Source of the DNA: a virus
Virus record (IMG/VR): IMGVR_UViG_3300035670_000162
Coordinates: 1-64,000 of that record
Strand: one strand, 5' to 3'
DNA length: 64,000 nucleotides
How positions within the stretch are numbered: position 1 is the stretch's first letter; each line of letters opens with the position of its first letter. The notes beneath the pieces were generated by a model. That model saw only the letters and a program-made list of their open reading frames with translations, was not told the origin of the DNA and did not search any database. Positions 51,223-59,824 of this stretch are shown here, in pieces. A program made the position numbers and the translations under genes.

Positions 51223-52164
51223 ATGTTATTTGTTGATAAGCGTAAAGGCGATACCGTCCCTATTCATGAGGTTATTCCAACACCTAGCCTTGGTCTAAAC
51301 CTTGCGCTAGGTGGAGGTTTATATACTGGCGCAACACATTTATTTTGGGGTACACCATCGGTTGGTAAGACAACTATGTGCTTCAGAATTCTCGCTCAGG
51401 CCCAGAAAATGGGGTATCGACCTGTCATCGTTGATTCTGAATATTCTTATTCTGAGCAGTACGCTGAAAAGTGCGGCATTGATATTAATGATGTGGTGCT
51501 TGTGCAGTCTACTGTGGTTGAAGATATTCTAAGACATTTGACTGGCTACCTAAACCATCCAGATGAAAAGCATATTTTCTTATTTGATAGTCTTTCAAAT
51601 ATTATCAAAGAAGAGTTTTATGATAAGCCAGACGGTGGCAAAGCTATGGGTTTACAAGCTAGATCTCAAGGCTACTTTCTCCAAAAGCTAGTAAATCATC
51701 TTCATAAAGAACGAAATATCATGCTTTTTATCGCCCATCAAACGATTGATCTAAGTGGAATGTATGCTGTGACTAAAGCTAAGATGGGCAACACAGTCCA
51801 TCACAATATGCATAATATTGTGAAACTCTTTCTGTCTATGTCTCAGAAAGAGATGGATAGAGAAGATCGTACCAACAAGATTACCAGCCAGAGGGCGTCT
51901 TGGACTATAGAGAAGACTAAACAGCTTCCTACAATTGGAACACAGGGCTACTATTACGTTCTTCCTCAAGAGGGGCGTATTGATCAAAGGCGTGAGCTGA
52001 TAGAAATTGCAATTGAAAATGATATTATTCAAAGAAGAGGAGCTTGGTACTCATATAAAGAAAATAAATGGAATGGTATGAATTCGATTGATCTGTCCGA
52101 TTCAGATATTATGAATATTCAAAATGAAATTATGAATGGAGGAACTGAAAATGAAGAGGGATGA
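51223..52164 (+). CDS. RecA/UvsX-like recombinase
   Basis: 313 residues, AAGGAG before the ATG. Walker A GTPSVGKTT (43-51), YRPVIVDSEYSYSEQYAEKCG, Walker B-like HIFLFDSLSN, and IMLFIAHQT. This is a RecA-fold strand-exchange ATPase shorter than bacterial RecA, similar to phage recombinases. It works with the Cas4-like exonuclease and resolvases downstream. Confidence 0.85.
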   Translation: MLFVDKRKGDTVPIHEVIPTPSLGLNLALGGGLYTGATHLFWGTPSVGKTTMCFRILAQAQKMGYRPVIVDSEYSYSEQYAEKCGIDINDVVLVQSTVVEDILRHLTGYLNHPDEKHIFLFDSLSNIIKEEFYDKPDGGKAMGLQARSQGYFLQKLVNHLHKERNIMLFIAHQTIDLSGMYAVTKAKMGNTVHHNMHNIVKLFLSMSQKEMDREDRTNKITSQRASWTIEKTKQLPTIGTQGYYYVLPQEGRIDQRRELIEIAIENDIIQRRGAWYSYKENKWNGMNSIDLSDSDIMNIQNEIMNGGTENEEG

Positions 52165-52450
52165 GGCTAGAGAGGCTAAGATCGATAACGCTAAGCCGGT
52201 CAAGAATTCTGGACGAGGATTCCAGAAGGGTGATGCAACCTTTCATAGATTTCTTCTTGATTATAAGCATAATAGCTCTAGTTTTAGCTTGACAAGAGCT
52301 GCGTGGCTAAAGCATCGTAAGGATGCCTGGAGAAGCCAATACAGATATCCTTGTATTTCTGTTGTTTTAGGGGAGGATTCTGATGTAAAAGTTGCTATAA
52401 TTGACTGGCAAGTGTTTAAAGATTTAATTGACGGATCTGATTATGAGTGA
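52151..52450 (+). CDS. PD-(D/E)XK nuclease, Holliday-junction-resolvase-like
   Basis: 99 residues from ATG 52151 with GGAGG eight bases upstream. NSGRGFQKGDATFHRFLLDYKHNS: the G-D ... D-x-K arrangement and the preceding SGRG match a small phage PD-(D/E)XK family, with SFSLTRAAWLKHRKDAW following as in those proteins. Likely resolves or cuts branched DNA. Overlaps recA-like by 14 bases. Confidence 0.6.
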   Translation: MKRDEAREAKIDNAKPVKNSGRGFQKGDATFHRFLLDYKHNSSSFSLTRAAWLKHRKDAWRSQYRYPCISVVLGEDSDVKVAIIDWQVFKDLIDGSDYE

Positions 52451-52622
52451 AGACGATATTGATGAGCTTACTTTGTATAGAACTGCTTTCTACTATTCAG
52501 CAGGGCTAATTTCAACTTTCGAGTGGTACGAAGATATTGATCCAATAGATTTGTGTGAGTCTTTACTTCAGAGATCTAAAGATATAATTTTAGAGAAAAA
52601 TCGTGAGAAAGAAAAAGATTGA
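52443..52622 (+). CDS. unknown acidic small protein
   Basis: 59 residues: SEDDIDELTLYRTAFYYSAGLISTFEWY, DPIDLCESLLQRSKDI. Helical, acidic. ATG 52443 overlaps the previous stop region by 8 bases; the longer TTG 52428 start is less likely. No domain recognised. Confidence 0.55.
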   Translation: MSEDDIDELTLYRTAFYYSAGLISTFEWYEDIDPIDLCESLLQRSKDIILEKNREKEKD

Positions 52623-52863
52623 AAATCATGGCATTTTTGGATGGATTGCAACAACTTTAGTAGTTGTGATTTTTGATTACTGGGCAATTAAGACTGGAAG
52701 GCAAACTATGTCAAAAGCCTTCAAAAGCGGCCTCTTTAGAAAGCACACGTCGCTGTTTGTTGCTGGTGGGTGGGTTATCTTGACATGGCATTTAATTCAT
52801 CCTCCAAAGCTAAAGCATACTGATTTGTTTTCAATAATTTTAGATAGGAATTCTAATGGCTAA
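52603..52863 (+). CDS. membrane protein
   Basis: 86 residues from GTG 52603. Two membrane helices (IFGWIATTLVVVIFDYWAI and TSLFVAGGWVILTWHLIH) separated by a basic loop (KTGRQTMSKAFKSGLFRK). This layout occurs in small actinophage membrane proteins of unknown role. Confidence 0.6.
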   Translation: MRKKKIENHGIFGWIATTLVVVIFDYWAIKTGRQTMSKAFKSGLFRKHTSLFVAGGWVILTWHLIHPPKLKHTDLFSIILDRNSNG

Positions 52864-53176
52864 TTTTTTTGTTGATTATGATACTATAAGTCATATGATG
52901 GGAGATAAGGGTGGTGAGTTTTTAGAGTGTATGCGTATTGTTGAGGATATTATTAATAATCCTCAAGATTATGTAGGAGGTCAGGCTCTAAAGTATGCTA
53001 ATCAGCTTGCTGCATTTAGGACTGCGATGATTATTAAATCTCAAGTTTATAAGAGGAAATCCCAAGTAATGTCTGAGGAAGACAAGTTTACCAATGATAT
53101 TTGGAAAACAATGTATGAGGCTTTGAGTGAAAATATCAATGTTTTAAAAATTGCTGCAAAAGGAGTTTCGTCTTGA
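52856..53176 (+). CDS. unknown helical protein, possibly recombination-associated
   Basis: 106 residues. MMGDKGGEFLECMRIVEDII, GQALKYANQLAAFRTAMIIKSQVYKR, then a helical tail. AGGA precedes the ATG. It sits directly upstream of the Cas4-like exonuclease and overlaps its start, so a partner role is possible; nothing in the sequence proves it. Confidence 0.6.
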   Translation: MANFFVDYDTISHMMGDKGGEFLECMRIVEDIINNPQDYVGGQALKYANQLAAFRTAMIIKSQVYKRKSQVMSEEDKFTNDIWKTMYEALSENINVLKIAAKGVSS

Positions 53177-53937
53177 AATCAATTTCTGCTCTTAAAGGTG
53201 CGGCAAAAGACAAAAAAGCTGTTGTTGAGTCTGTGCTTTTGTCGGGTCGTGATCTGGAGAGTATGTTATGCGAAAGTATTGATATCTCTCTTACCAAGAG
53301 AAATGAACCTGTTTATAAAAAGGTTGATTTCTTTAGGCCTAGTTCAACAAATCAGTGTGCCAGGTATTGGTATTACATGTTTGATGGCATAACTTATACA
53401 CCGTCATTCTCACCTCAGACGTACCGAATTTTTGATAACGGTCACGCCGTTCACGATCGTCTGTATTCCTATTTCAAGGATATGGGAATCCTGGTCGCTG
53501 AGGAGATTCCGTTATCTAATGATGACCCACCCATCAAGGGAACCGCTGATGGAATTATTGATCTTGGTGGCCACAAACTTATCGAACTTAAGTCTATTTC
53601 TGCTGAAGGGTTTCAGTATAGAGAGTTGTATCACAAGCCATCTGATGATCATGTTAGACAGGCTAACATTTACATGCATTGTCTTAATTTAGATAGTGGT
53701 TTTGTTATTTATGAAAATAAAAACAATCAAAAAATATTACCTATCTACATAGAGCGAGATGATGCATTTCTTGAGAAGCTTTTTAAGAAGTATAGAAAAT
53801 TTCATAAAAATTATATTGACGGCATTATGCCGGAACGACCTTATAAAAGGAGTTCAAAGCATTGTGCTAATTGCGATTTAGCAACGCAATGCTGGTCGGA
53901 GGCTCCTGTTGGAGAGAAAGAATACGAGTCATTTTGA
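53173..53937 (+). CDS. Cas4/RecB-like exonuclease with Fe-S cluster cysteines
   Basis: 254 residues from TTG 53173 (AAAGGAG upstream). PD-(D/E)XK core: GHAVHDR, GTADGIIDLGG (D126), LIELKSIS (E138, K140) and QANIYMHCL (Q163). Cysteines C62 (QCARYWYY) and C231, C234, C240 (CANCDLATQC) would hold a 4Fe-4S cluster as in Cas4 and AddB. No CRISPR array or other cas gene is present, so it most likely acts in phage recombination with the RecA-like protein. Confidence 0.85.
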   Translation: MKSISALKGAAKDKKAVVESVLLSGRDLESMLCESIDISLTKRNEPVYKKVDFFRPSSTNQCARYWYYMFDGITYTPSFSPQTYRIFDNGHAVHDRLYSYFKDMGILVAEEIPLSNDDPPIKGTADGIIDLGGHKLIELKSISAEGFQYRELYHKPSDDHVRQANIYMHCLNLDSGFVIYENKNNQKILPIYIERDDAFLEKLFKKYRKFHKNYIDGIMPERPYKRSSKHCANCDLATQCWSEAPVGEKEYESF

Positions 53938-54235
53938 TGAAGCTGTTTGTAAAAATCCGTTATGCAATAAATCTTTTTTACCTAAAACTTACAACGCCAT
54001 ATATTGCGGACCGGAATGTCGAAGATTAGTAACCAATAAAAAATTATTAGATAAATATTATTTTAATAAAGAAAAGAAAACAAAAAAAAGAAGATGTATT
54101 ACTGAAAATTGCGATACAATTCTTTCAATGTACAACTCTGAAGAGATATGTGAGAAATGTAAAACAGAGCGTTTCATAATGAGGCTTGTCTCTTGGGGTT
54201 GGAATGAGGACAAGCTAAGAGATGAGTATAGGTAA
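53909..54235 (+). CDS. double zinc-finger protein
   Basis: 108 residues from TTG 53909, supported by GGAGG at 53898-53902. Two cysteine sets: CKNPLCNKSF...YCGPECRR and RRCITENCDTI...EICEKCKTE. Lysine-rich linker (NKEKKTKKRR). The first set resembles treble-clef fingers of nucleases. Probably binds nucleic acid. Confidence 0.65.
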   Translation: MERKNTSHFDEAVCKNPLCNKSFLPKTYNAIYCGPECRRLVTNKKLLDKYYFNKEKKTKKRRCITENCDTILSMYNSEEICEKCKTERFIMRLVSWGWNEDKLRDEYR

Positions 54236-54809
54236 GATCGTCGGATCTTTTAAAAGCGTTCGGTTTATTTCTATAGACCCAGCCTCTCATTCTCTAGCGT
54301 GGGTTGTTTGTGATTCAGGACCTTCTGGCCTTTCTGTTGTTGATTATGGAAAGATTGATTTTAAAAACGAAAAAGAGATATCAAATAAATTTGCTATAAT
54401 TAAAAAAAATTTGAAGACTATTTGTGAAAACTATAATCCTAAAGCTGCAGTCGTAGAGCAGTCTGTTTATATCCAAAATTTTCAGTCAAGCAGGATTATT
54501 TCTTACATAATTGGTTTCACATGGGGGACGTTAGATGATCATTGTAATAGCGTGATAGATGTGAACCCCTTAGTTTGGAAAAGTGGTATTGGATATAAGA
54601 ATGTGTCTAAAAACGATAAAGCATTAATAATAAAACAACACGGAAATAAAAATATTCAAAAAAGACTTTCTAAAGAAAGAAAAGACCGTGTTAAAAATAT
54701 TATTGAAAAATCAATAAATTTTAGTACTGAAGATGAAGACATTAACGACTCAGTCGGTATAGCGTTATGGTATCATATTAATCATGGGTATGGAGCCGTA
54801 CAAAGATAA
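54222..54809 (+). CDS. RuvC-like Holliday junction resolvase
   Basis: 195 residues. RNase H fold catalytic acids: D19 (FISIDPASHSLAW), E79 (AAVVEQSVY) and the terminal pair D173/D176 (EDINDSVGIAL). It would cut four-way junctions to free packaging substrates. A basic segment (KNIQKRLSKERKDRVKN) lies before the last acids. Overlaps both neighbours. Confidence 0.85.
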   Translation: MSIGKIVGSFKSVRFISIDPASHSLAWVVCDSGPSGLSVVDYGKIDFKNEKEISNKFAIIKKNLKTICENYNPKAAVVEQSVYIQNFQSSRIISYIIGFTWGTLDDHCNSVIDVNPLVWKSGIGYKNVSKNDKALIIKQHGNKNIQKRLSKERKDRVKNIIEKSINFSTEDEDINDSVGIALWYHINHGYGAVQR

Positions 54810-55080
54810 GCAATGGCTATATGATCATTATGTTAAAAAAAGATTGAACCTAACAAAGATCTGCGAAATCTTAAAAAAGTCATACAATATTGATGTGACT
54901 CCTCAGGCAGTTTATAACTGGGTTAAGAAGTATGATCTTTTAAAGTATAGGGGTAAAGGTAGAAATCTTTCAACGACATCTATGAGGAGGCCTAAGTCGC
55001 CAATGCAGGAACGTGTTGAACAAAAGCGTCGTGAGATGAAGAAAATAAACTCATATAAAAAGAAAGGCATGGGACGTTGA
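54784..55080 (+). CDS. helix-turn-helix protein
   Basis: 98 residues (ATG 54784; ATG 54790 is two codons later). LTKICEILKKSYNIDVTPQAVYNWVKKYDL is a clear helix-turn-helix. The rest is very basic (YRGKGRNLSTTSMRRPKSP, RREMKKINSYKKK). It resembles small phage DNA-binding proteins that recognise origin or packaging sites. Confidence 0.65.
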   Translation: MGMEPYKDKQWLYDHYVKKRLNLTKICEILKKSYNIDVTPQAVYNWVKKYDLLKYRGKGRNLSTTSMRRPKSPMQERVEQKRREMKKINSYKKKGMGR

Positions 55081-55829
55081 GGCGTAAAGTAAATACTAAA
55101 GATATACAAACTTTTGCTCATCTAGATATGGTTTATAACCAAATTAGATCTTTAGAAGCAAAGCAGAATGAGACGGAATATAAGTGTCTTGGATCTGGTA
55201 AATGTTGCACAATTGGTCTAACTATCCCGATGATGGAATGTGCGAATATTGCTTTCAATATAACTCAACAATACTATCTTTACCTTGAAGATAAAGGAAA
55301 AACCTTCGCTGATGAATGGATTGAGGATATTGTTTTTGGTCTGAAAGAGGCCATGTATGATGAAACATGGCAGATTGGTGGTGAGACTGAGCGTAAATGT
55401 ACATTTTTTAAAAATGGTTGCACAATTTATCGTTTTCGCCCTATGGTTTGTAGAACTTTTGGAACAGTTACTGGTGTAGATGATTACTGCCCTAGAATTA
55501 GAAATCCATTTGGTCAAATCGACTACTATTCAGGTGATGCTGTCAAAAAAATTATTCAATCTTTTCAAAATCTTCTTGAAGAGTATGCAATGAATAATGA
55601 TGATGGATATGATATGGTTGTCTATATGCCGACAGGTGTTCTTTCTTTTCTGTTAACAACTGACGAGCTTGTTGATCTCCAAAAAAATACTGATCCAAAG
55701 TTTTGGAGAGCTGTGAGCGGCTGGTTTAACTATAGAGTTCAATTCACTAAAGATCACGGCTACGATTGGGGCTATTTAAATGAAAAATCGGTATCTGTTA
55801 ACAAGAAGCTTGTATTTAATAAAGAATGA
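55077..55829 (+). CDS. YkgJ-type cysteine cluster protein
   Basis: 250 residues from TTG 55077, overlapping the previous stop (TTGA). CLGSGKCCTIGL (C37, C43, C44) and RKCTFFKNGCTIYRFRPMVCRTF (C108, C115, C125) fit the zinc/iron-chelating YkgJ/UPF0153 family. The family's biochemical role is not established. Its presence in a phage recombination operon is unusual. Confidence 0.75.
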   Translation: MRRKVNTKDIQTFAHLDMVYNQIRSLEAKQNETEYKCLGSGKCCTIGLTIPMMECANIAFNITQQYYLYLEDKGKTFADEWIEDIVFGLKEAMYDETWQIGGETERKCTFFKNGCTIYRFRPMVCRTFGTVTGVDDYCPRIRNPFGQIDYYSGDAVKKIIQSFQNLLEEYAMNNDDGYDMVVYMPTGVLSFLLTTDELVDLQKNTDPKFWRAVSGWFNYRVQFTKDHGYDWGYLNEKSVSVNKKLVFNKE

Positions 55830-55848
55830 TAGAAAAACTCACTAATCC

Positions 55849-56057
55849 GTGAAAACGGATAGATTTCGTGATACGATTCTCCCTGTTGCTTCGATTCCTT
55901 CTATTTTTAAAGGGGGTGTTCCGATATCAAAATCGTCAAGGTTGAACAAAATCTTGAAGAGGTGAAGCGTTTTAAAGACTTCACTCTTTATAAAGTTGTA
56001 GAAAATAATGATGAACAGCCGAATCGTTTGGAGAGCTTTATCGAACAAAGTAGCTGA
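55849..56057 (+). pseudogene. possible small gene split by a -1 shift
   Basis: Frame one runs from GTG 55849 to a stop at 55965 (VKTDRFRDTILPVASIPSIF ... SKSSRLNKILKR). If one base is re-read at the A-run 55929-55932, frame continues as KIVKVEQNLEEVKRFKDF and on to TGA 56057, giving about 69 residues. The second part looks protein-like (LYKVVENNDEQPNRLESFIE). It may be a frameshifted small gene, a sequence error in an A-run, or not coding. No good ribosome site. Confidence 0.3.
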
Positions 56058-57087
56058 CGGTTACGGTTATGCATCTAGAAAAATATCCTCTGGACTTACG
56101 ATGTCAGGAATAGACATTCTGAGTCCAGAGGATATTTTAGTTTCTGGTTTGGAGCATGAGAGGTTGGTGTGCATAACGCCAAATGGCGAGTATTTTGAAG
56201 TACCTTCTGGCCGCTATCTTGATAGTGATGTATTGATAAATAACTGCCTGCCAGTTGATTATCAAATTAAAACAAAATATAATATTGGTTTTAGTTATTG
56301 GGAAACAAATAAGTTACCTTCTAATTGGATTAAAAATATCAATTTATCTCAAGAAATATGGACAACATCGTCTTGGGCTTCGGAGGTTTTTCAAGAGAGC
56401 ACAGGACACTCCAATGTTCATGCCTTCAAGCTTGGTATTGACTCTGATTATTTTTGGGCATCAGATAAAGTTAATGATGGTCCGTTTACATTTTTGCATG
56501 TTGGCTCTCCATCCACTAGAAAAAATTCTCAAATGGCATTTGATGCTTTCATAAAAACTTTTGGAAGCAATAAAAATTATAGATTGATAATTAAATCAGT
56601 AGGCCCAACTGATGCAAGATGGAAAACAGATTCAATGAATCATGGAGCTATATCAAACCATGATCGCGTTTTCGTTATTGATGATGAAATATCAGATTAT
56701 GATCTTGGGAATCTTTATAGGTCCGCTCATTGTTTAATATATCCCACGAACGGTGAGGGTTGGGGTATGATCCCATTCAACTCCATCGGTTGCGGATTGC
56801 CGACCATATGCACTAATGCAACAGCATGTACTGAATATGCTGGTATGTCAGTACCGCTGGATTTTAAGTGGGGCAATGAAAATCAATTTGGTATTTATAC
56901 TAATTGTGGGGAGTGGGCTGTTCCTAGTTTTGATGATCTTTGCGATAAAATGATTTGGGTTGCAAATAATTATGAATATATAAAGCAAAAAACATATAAT
57001 TCTGCTAAAATTATTCATAAGGAATATTCATGGAATACTGTGGTTTCTGAGTACGGTGATAGGCTATGCCAGATATTGAACCAATAA
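56008..57087 (+). CDS. glycosyltransferase, GT4-like, second copy
   Basis: 359 residues (two adjacent ATGs at 56008 and 56011). RIVWRALSNKVADGYGYASRK, NIGFSYWETNKLPSNW, EIWTTSSWASEVF, FLHVGSPSTRKNSQMAFDAF and PTNGEGWGMIPFNS (near 245-258) match in order the enzyme at 5561 (KVSWFTPSN, GYTPWESTKVPPSW, ELWATSEFTKNVY, FLHIGGESKRKN, PTSGEGFGMIPFE). The second active-site glutamate is Asn here (PFNS). It likely acts on a different acceptor. Confidence 0.82.
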   Translation: MMNSRIVWRALSNKVADGYGYASRKISSGLTMSGIDILSPEDILVSGLEHERLVCITPNGEYFEVPSGRYLDSDVLINNCLPVDYQIKTKYNIGFSYWETNKLPSNWIKNINLSQEIWTTSSWASEVFQESTGHSNVHAFKLGIDSDYFWASDKVNDGPFTFLHVGSPSTRKNSQMAFDAFIKTFGSNKNYRLIIKSVGPTDARWKTDSMNHGAISNHDRVFVIDDEISDYDLGNLYRSAHCLIYPTNGEGWGMIPFNSIGCGLPTICTNATACTEYAGMSVPLDFKWGNENQFGIYTNCGEWAVPSFDDLCDKMIWVANNYEYIKQKTYNSAKIIHKEYSWNTVVSEYGDRLCQILNQ

Positions 57088-57659
57088 AAGATAAAACAAT
57101 TATAGATCAGGCTAAAGATATAACTGAAGCTGGCCTTCTGCATGTTAAAGGGTACAGTAACCATGAGATAGCATCTTTGCTCTCTGTACCTCAAGCGACT
57201 GCTAAAAAATATGTTGATGAGTATAAAAAGCTACTAGCTCAGCAAGCTGAGCATGATCCATACTTTCTTGAAAAGCTTCAATACAATACAATAAAAGCTT
57301 TAGATGAGTTTGATCAAATAAGTAAAGAGGCATGGGAAACAGTTTCAATTGCTACAGATCATGGAATGATTGCTCAAAGGATCCAGGCTTTAAAGTTAGC
57401 TGGCGATGTTGCCACCAAAAAGGCTCAGCTTCATCGTCTACTGTCTGGTAGCAACAATGCTGATGCAGAATATATTCAAAGAATGCAGAGAGCTGAGAAC
57501 GTTAACCATATATTGTCAAAAATATTGAGAGACGTTATTTCTCAGCATCCAGAAATAGCTGACCAAGTAAGAAGGGAACTTTCTCTTGCTTTCGAATTAA
57601 TGAATGAAGAAGATCAGTTTAACGATAGAATTATAACTGATGCTGAAGTTATTGAGTGA
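57066..57659 (+). CDS. terminase small subunit
   Basis: 197 residues. N-terminal helix-turn-helix (LLHVKGYSNHEIASLLSVPQ, ATAKKYVDEYKKLL), then long helices (IAQRIQALKLAGDVATKKAQLHRL) and an acidic tail. Directly before the large subunit. It recognises packaging-start DNA. ATG 57066 overlaps the glycosyltransferase by 22 bases. Confidence 0.78.
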   Translation: MPDIEPIKDKTIIDQAKDITEAGLLHVKGYSNHEIASLLSVPQATAKKYVDEYKKLLAQQAEHDPYFLEKLQYNTIKALDEFDQISKEAWETVSIATDHGMIAQRIQALKLAGDVATKKAQLHRLLSGSNNADAEYIQRMQRAENVNHILSKILRDVISQHPEIADQVRRELSLAFELMNEEDQFNDRIITDAEVIE

Positions 57660-57707
57660 TCCAGTCGTCTTTTGACAACCTCCCCCATAAAGGTTTTGAA
57701 ATAAGCT

Positions 57708-59438
57708 ATGTCAGATTTTATAGGTATAAATTTAGAGTTCAAAGATTTCGATAGACTGCTTCGGCAGGATGAGCTTGAAGAGGAACCTGTACCTATTGAG
57801 GTATTTGTTCAAGATAAGAAGTATCTTGGGTTACCTCCTTTATCTGAGATCCAAATGGAAATCGTTAAACATAGCACTCAGATATTTAAAGAACCCACTT
57901 TGCAAAAGTTGATGGGTGAAGAGCTTGGCAGTGAGTATTACAATAAGTACACCGATAATGAGGTGATATGTATGCTTGGGAAGGGTAGTGGTAAAGATCA
58001 CTGCTCTAGGATATCAATCGCATACACCACATATCTACTTCATTGCTTAAGGGATCCTCTCAACTACTATGGTAAGGCTAATGGTGTATATATTGACTTG
58101 CTGAACCTGGCTGTTAACGCGCAACAGGCGCAAAGAGTGTTCTTTGAACCTTTAAAAAACCTACTGCTTTCTTCTCCATTCTTTAATGAGGTTGGTTTTG
58201 AACCCAGAGTGTCTGAGATTTTTTTCTTCTCAAGACCAGTTAGATGTTTCTCTGGGCACTCTGAAAGTGAAGGATGGGAAGGGTACGAAGTTATGACTGT
58301 TGTTTTGGACGAAATTGCAGCTTTTAAAACTGATGCCGAATTGCGTGGTGAAGTGAGGTCTAAAGGGTCTGCTTCTGCTATTTACAACATGAGTAAGCTA
58401 TCTGTAATGTCTCGCTTTCCTGAAGTTGGTAAAGTTATTCTGCTATCGTTCCCTAGATACAAGGGGGATTTCATTGAGACTAGGTACTATAATGCTAATG
58501 AAAAAGAAGAGCCTAAGACTTGGACTGTGAAAGCCGCTACTTGGGAAGTTAATCCCACAATTAAAAAAGAAGATTTGAAATCAGAATATATCAGGAATCC
58601 TGTTGAGGCTAGGGCTAGGTTTGAGTGTGAACCTCCAAACATGGAAGACGCATACTTTAGAGATCCTGATTTGGTGAGGAAAGCTTTTAATTATGCAGAT
58701 AGCCCAATTGATGAGGATGACGGCACATTTAAGCCTTGGTTTAATGGCTCTGATGGTCGGGTCAGGTTTATCCATGTAGACCTTGCATTGAAACGAGATA
58801 GGGCTGCGTTATGCGTTGTTCATGGCGCTGGCATGAAAGAGATTCAGACATCTATAGGAACAGAAGTTCTTCCAGTAGTGAATGTCGATCTTGTTTACTC
58901 ATGGGAGGCGAATGTTGGCAATGAGATCAACTTTGCTGCTATTCGTCAAATGATTGTTGATTTGTGTAGAAAGTTTGATGTTGCAAAAGTTACTTTTGAC
59001 AGGTGGCAGTCTGTTGAAATGATTCAGTCATTAAGGGCGCAGGGGATAAACGCAGATTTTCATAGCGTCAAAAAAACAGACTACGACACACTATTGACGG
59101 CTATTTATGATACTAGATTAAGAGGTTATTGGAATAATATTCTTGTTGAAGAAGAACTGTTGAAGCTTAGGCTTTTCGGAAATAACAGAATCGATCACCC
59201 TTCAACTGGATCAAAAGATTTAGCAGACGCTCTCGCTGGCGCTGTAGCTAATTGTGTAAAAAATATCGCAGTCGATACGGAAATCGATATTGAAATAATG
59301 TATCCTAGAGATGACTTCGATATTGACGATGACGACATGGAAAATTTTATGAATACTCAGACGTTCAATAGAAATATCGGAGAATTTGAAAACACTAATC
59401 GAAAGGAAAATATTAACCCATGGCTAGAAACACTGTAA
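57708..59438 (+). CDS. terminase large subunit
   Basis: 576 residues. ATPase: Walker A-like GKGSGKD (91-97), Walker B VMTVVLDEIAAF (D201, E202), and a coupling region VILLSFPRYKGDF. Nuclease: FIHVDLALKRDRAALCVVHG (first Asp near 355), VTFDRWQS, and STGSKDLADALAGAV (late Asp). It drives DNA into the capsid and cuts concatemers. It lies far from portal and capsid genes, unlike the compact arrangement in many siphoviruses. Confidence 0.9.
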   Translation: MSDFIGINLEFKDFDRLLRQDELEEEPVPIEVFVQDKKYLGLPPLSEIQMEIVKHSTQIFKEPTLQKLMGEELGSEYYNKYTDNEVICMLGKGSGKDHCSRISIAYTTYLLHCLRDPLNYYGKANGVYIDLLNLAVNAQQAQRVFFEPLKNLLLSSPFFNEVGFEPRVSEIFFFSRPVRCFSGHSESEGWEGYEVMTVVLDEIAAFKTDAELRGEVRSKGSASAIYNMSKLSVMSRFPEVGKVILLSFPRYKGDFIETRYYNANEKEEPKTWTVKAATWEVNPTIKKEDLKSEYIRNPVEARARFECEPPNMEDAYFRDPDLVRKAFNYADSPIDEDDGTFKPWFNGSDGRVRFIHVDLALKRDRAALCVVHGAGMKEIQTSIGTEVLPVVNVDLVYSWEANVGNEINFAAIRQMIVDLCRKFDVAKVTFDRWQSVEMIQSLRAQGINADFHSVKKTDYDTLLTAIYDTRLRGYWNNILVEEELLKLRLFGNNRIDHPSTGSKDLADALAGAVANCVKNIAVDTEIDIEIMYPRDDFDIDDDDMENFMNTQTFNRNIGEFENTNRKENINPWLETL

Positions 59439-59668
59439 ACATTCAGGAACTTTTGAGTGTTGAACCTCAAAAAATTATTGAAACTTTAAGTGCAGAAAAT
59501 TCCAAGCTCAGGCTTGACAGTATGGCTCAGCAAGCTGTGATCAATAGGCTAGTTGCAGCTATCTCTGATATGCAAACAGAACTTGAGAGCATTGAGAAGC
59601 CGACCTCTCAGAGGTCGTCTAAGAAAACTATTGATAAAACTGCTGAGATATCTGGCGACGATTTTTGA
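59420..59668 (+). CDS. coiled-coil protein after terminase
   Basis: 82 residues. ARNTVNIQELLSVEPQKIIE, then a coiled coil (LSAENSKLRLDSMAQQAVINRLVAAISDMQTELESI in overlapping heptads) and a Ser/Lys tail. Overlaps terminase by 19 bases. Possibly a terminase partner; function unknown. Confidence 0.6.
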   Translation: MARNTVNIQELLSVEPQKIIETLSAENSKLRLDSMAQQAVINRLVAAISDMQTELESIEKPTSQRSSKKTIDKTAEISGDDF

Positions 59669-59739
59669 TGACGTTTTTGTGCGGAGTAATATTTTTTTTG
59701 GATAAATTTATTTTCGACGCACTTTCTGGCCCGATGTCC

Positions 59740-59824
59740 TGATAACGTGCTTGTCACGGGATGAGAGCGGTTCTCTTCCTGAGGAAAGGCCCAATAAAGG
59801 GTCGGAGCAACAAAGGAAAGACAA
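59740..59824 (+). promoter_or_regulatory. structured mRNA leader with four consecutive hairpins
   Basis: TGATAAC at 59740-59746 may be a -10 box. Then four small hairpins follow in a row: CGTG/CACG (59746-59758), GAGA/TCTC (59763-59775), TTCC/GGAA (59776-59786) and GGCCC/GGGTC (59788-59803). AAAGGAAAG lies before ATG 59825. It matches no riboswitch class I can name. The stretch 59669-59739 is AT-rich with no gene. Confidence 0.5.

Noticed and set aside
53173-53937. CRISPR-related function for the Cas4-like gene
   Set aside because: No repeat-spacer array and no other cas gene is seen in the window; neighbours are recombination genes.
59740-59824. Known riboswitch upstream of the small basic protein
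   Set aside because: I compared by eye with glycine, cobalamin, preQ1, SAM and glutamine types; none of their conserved core strings is present.
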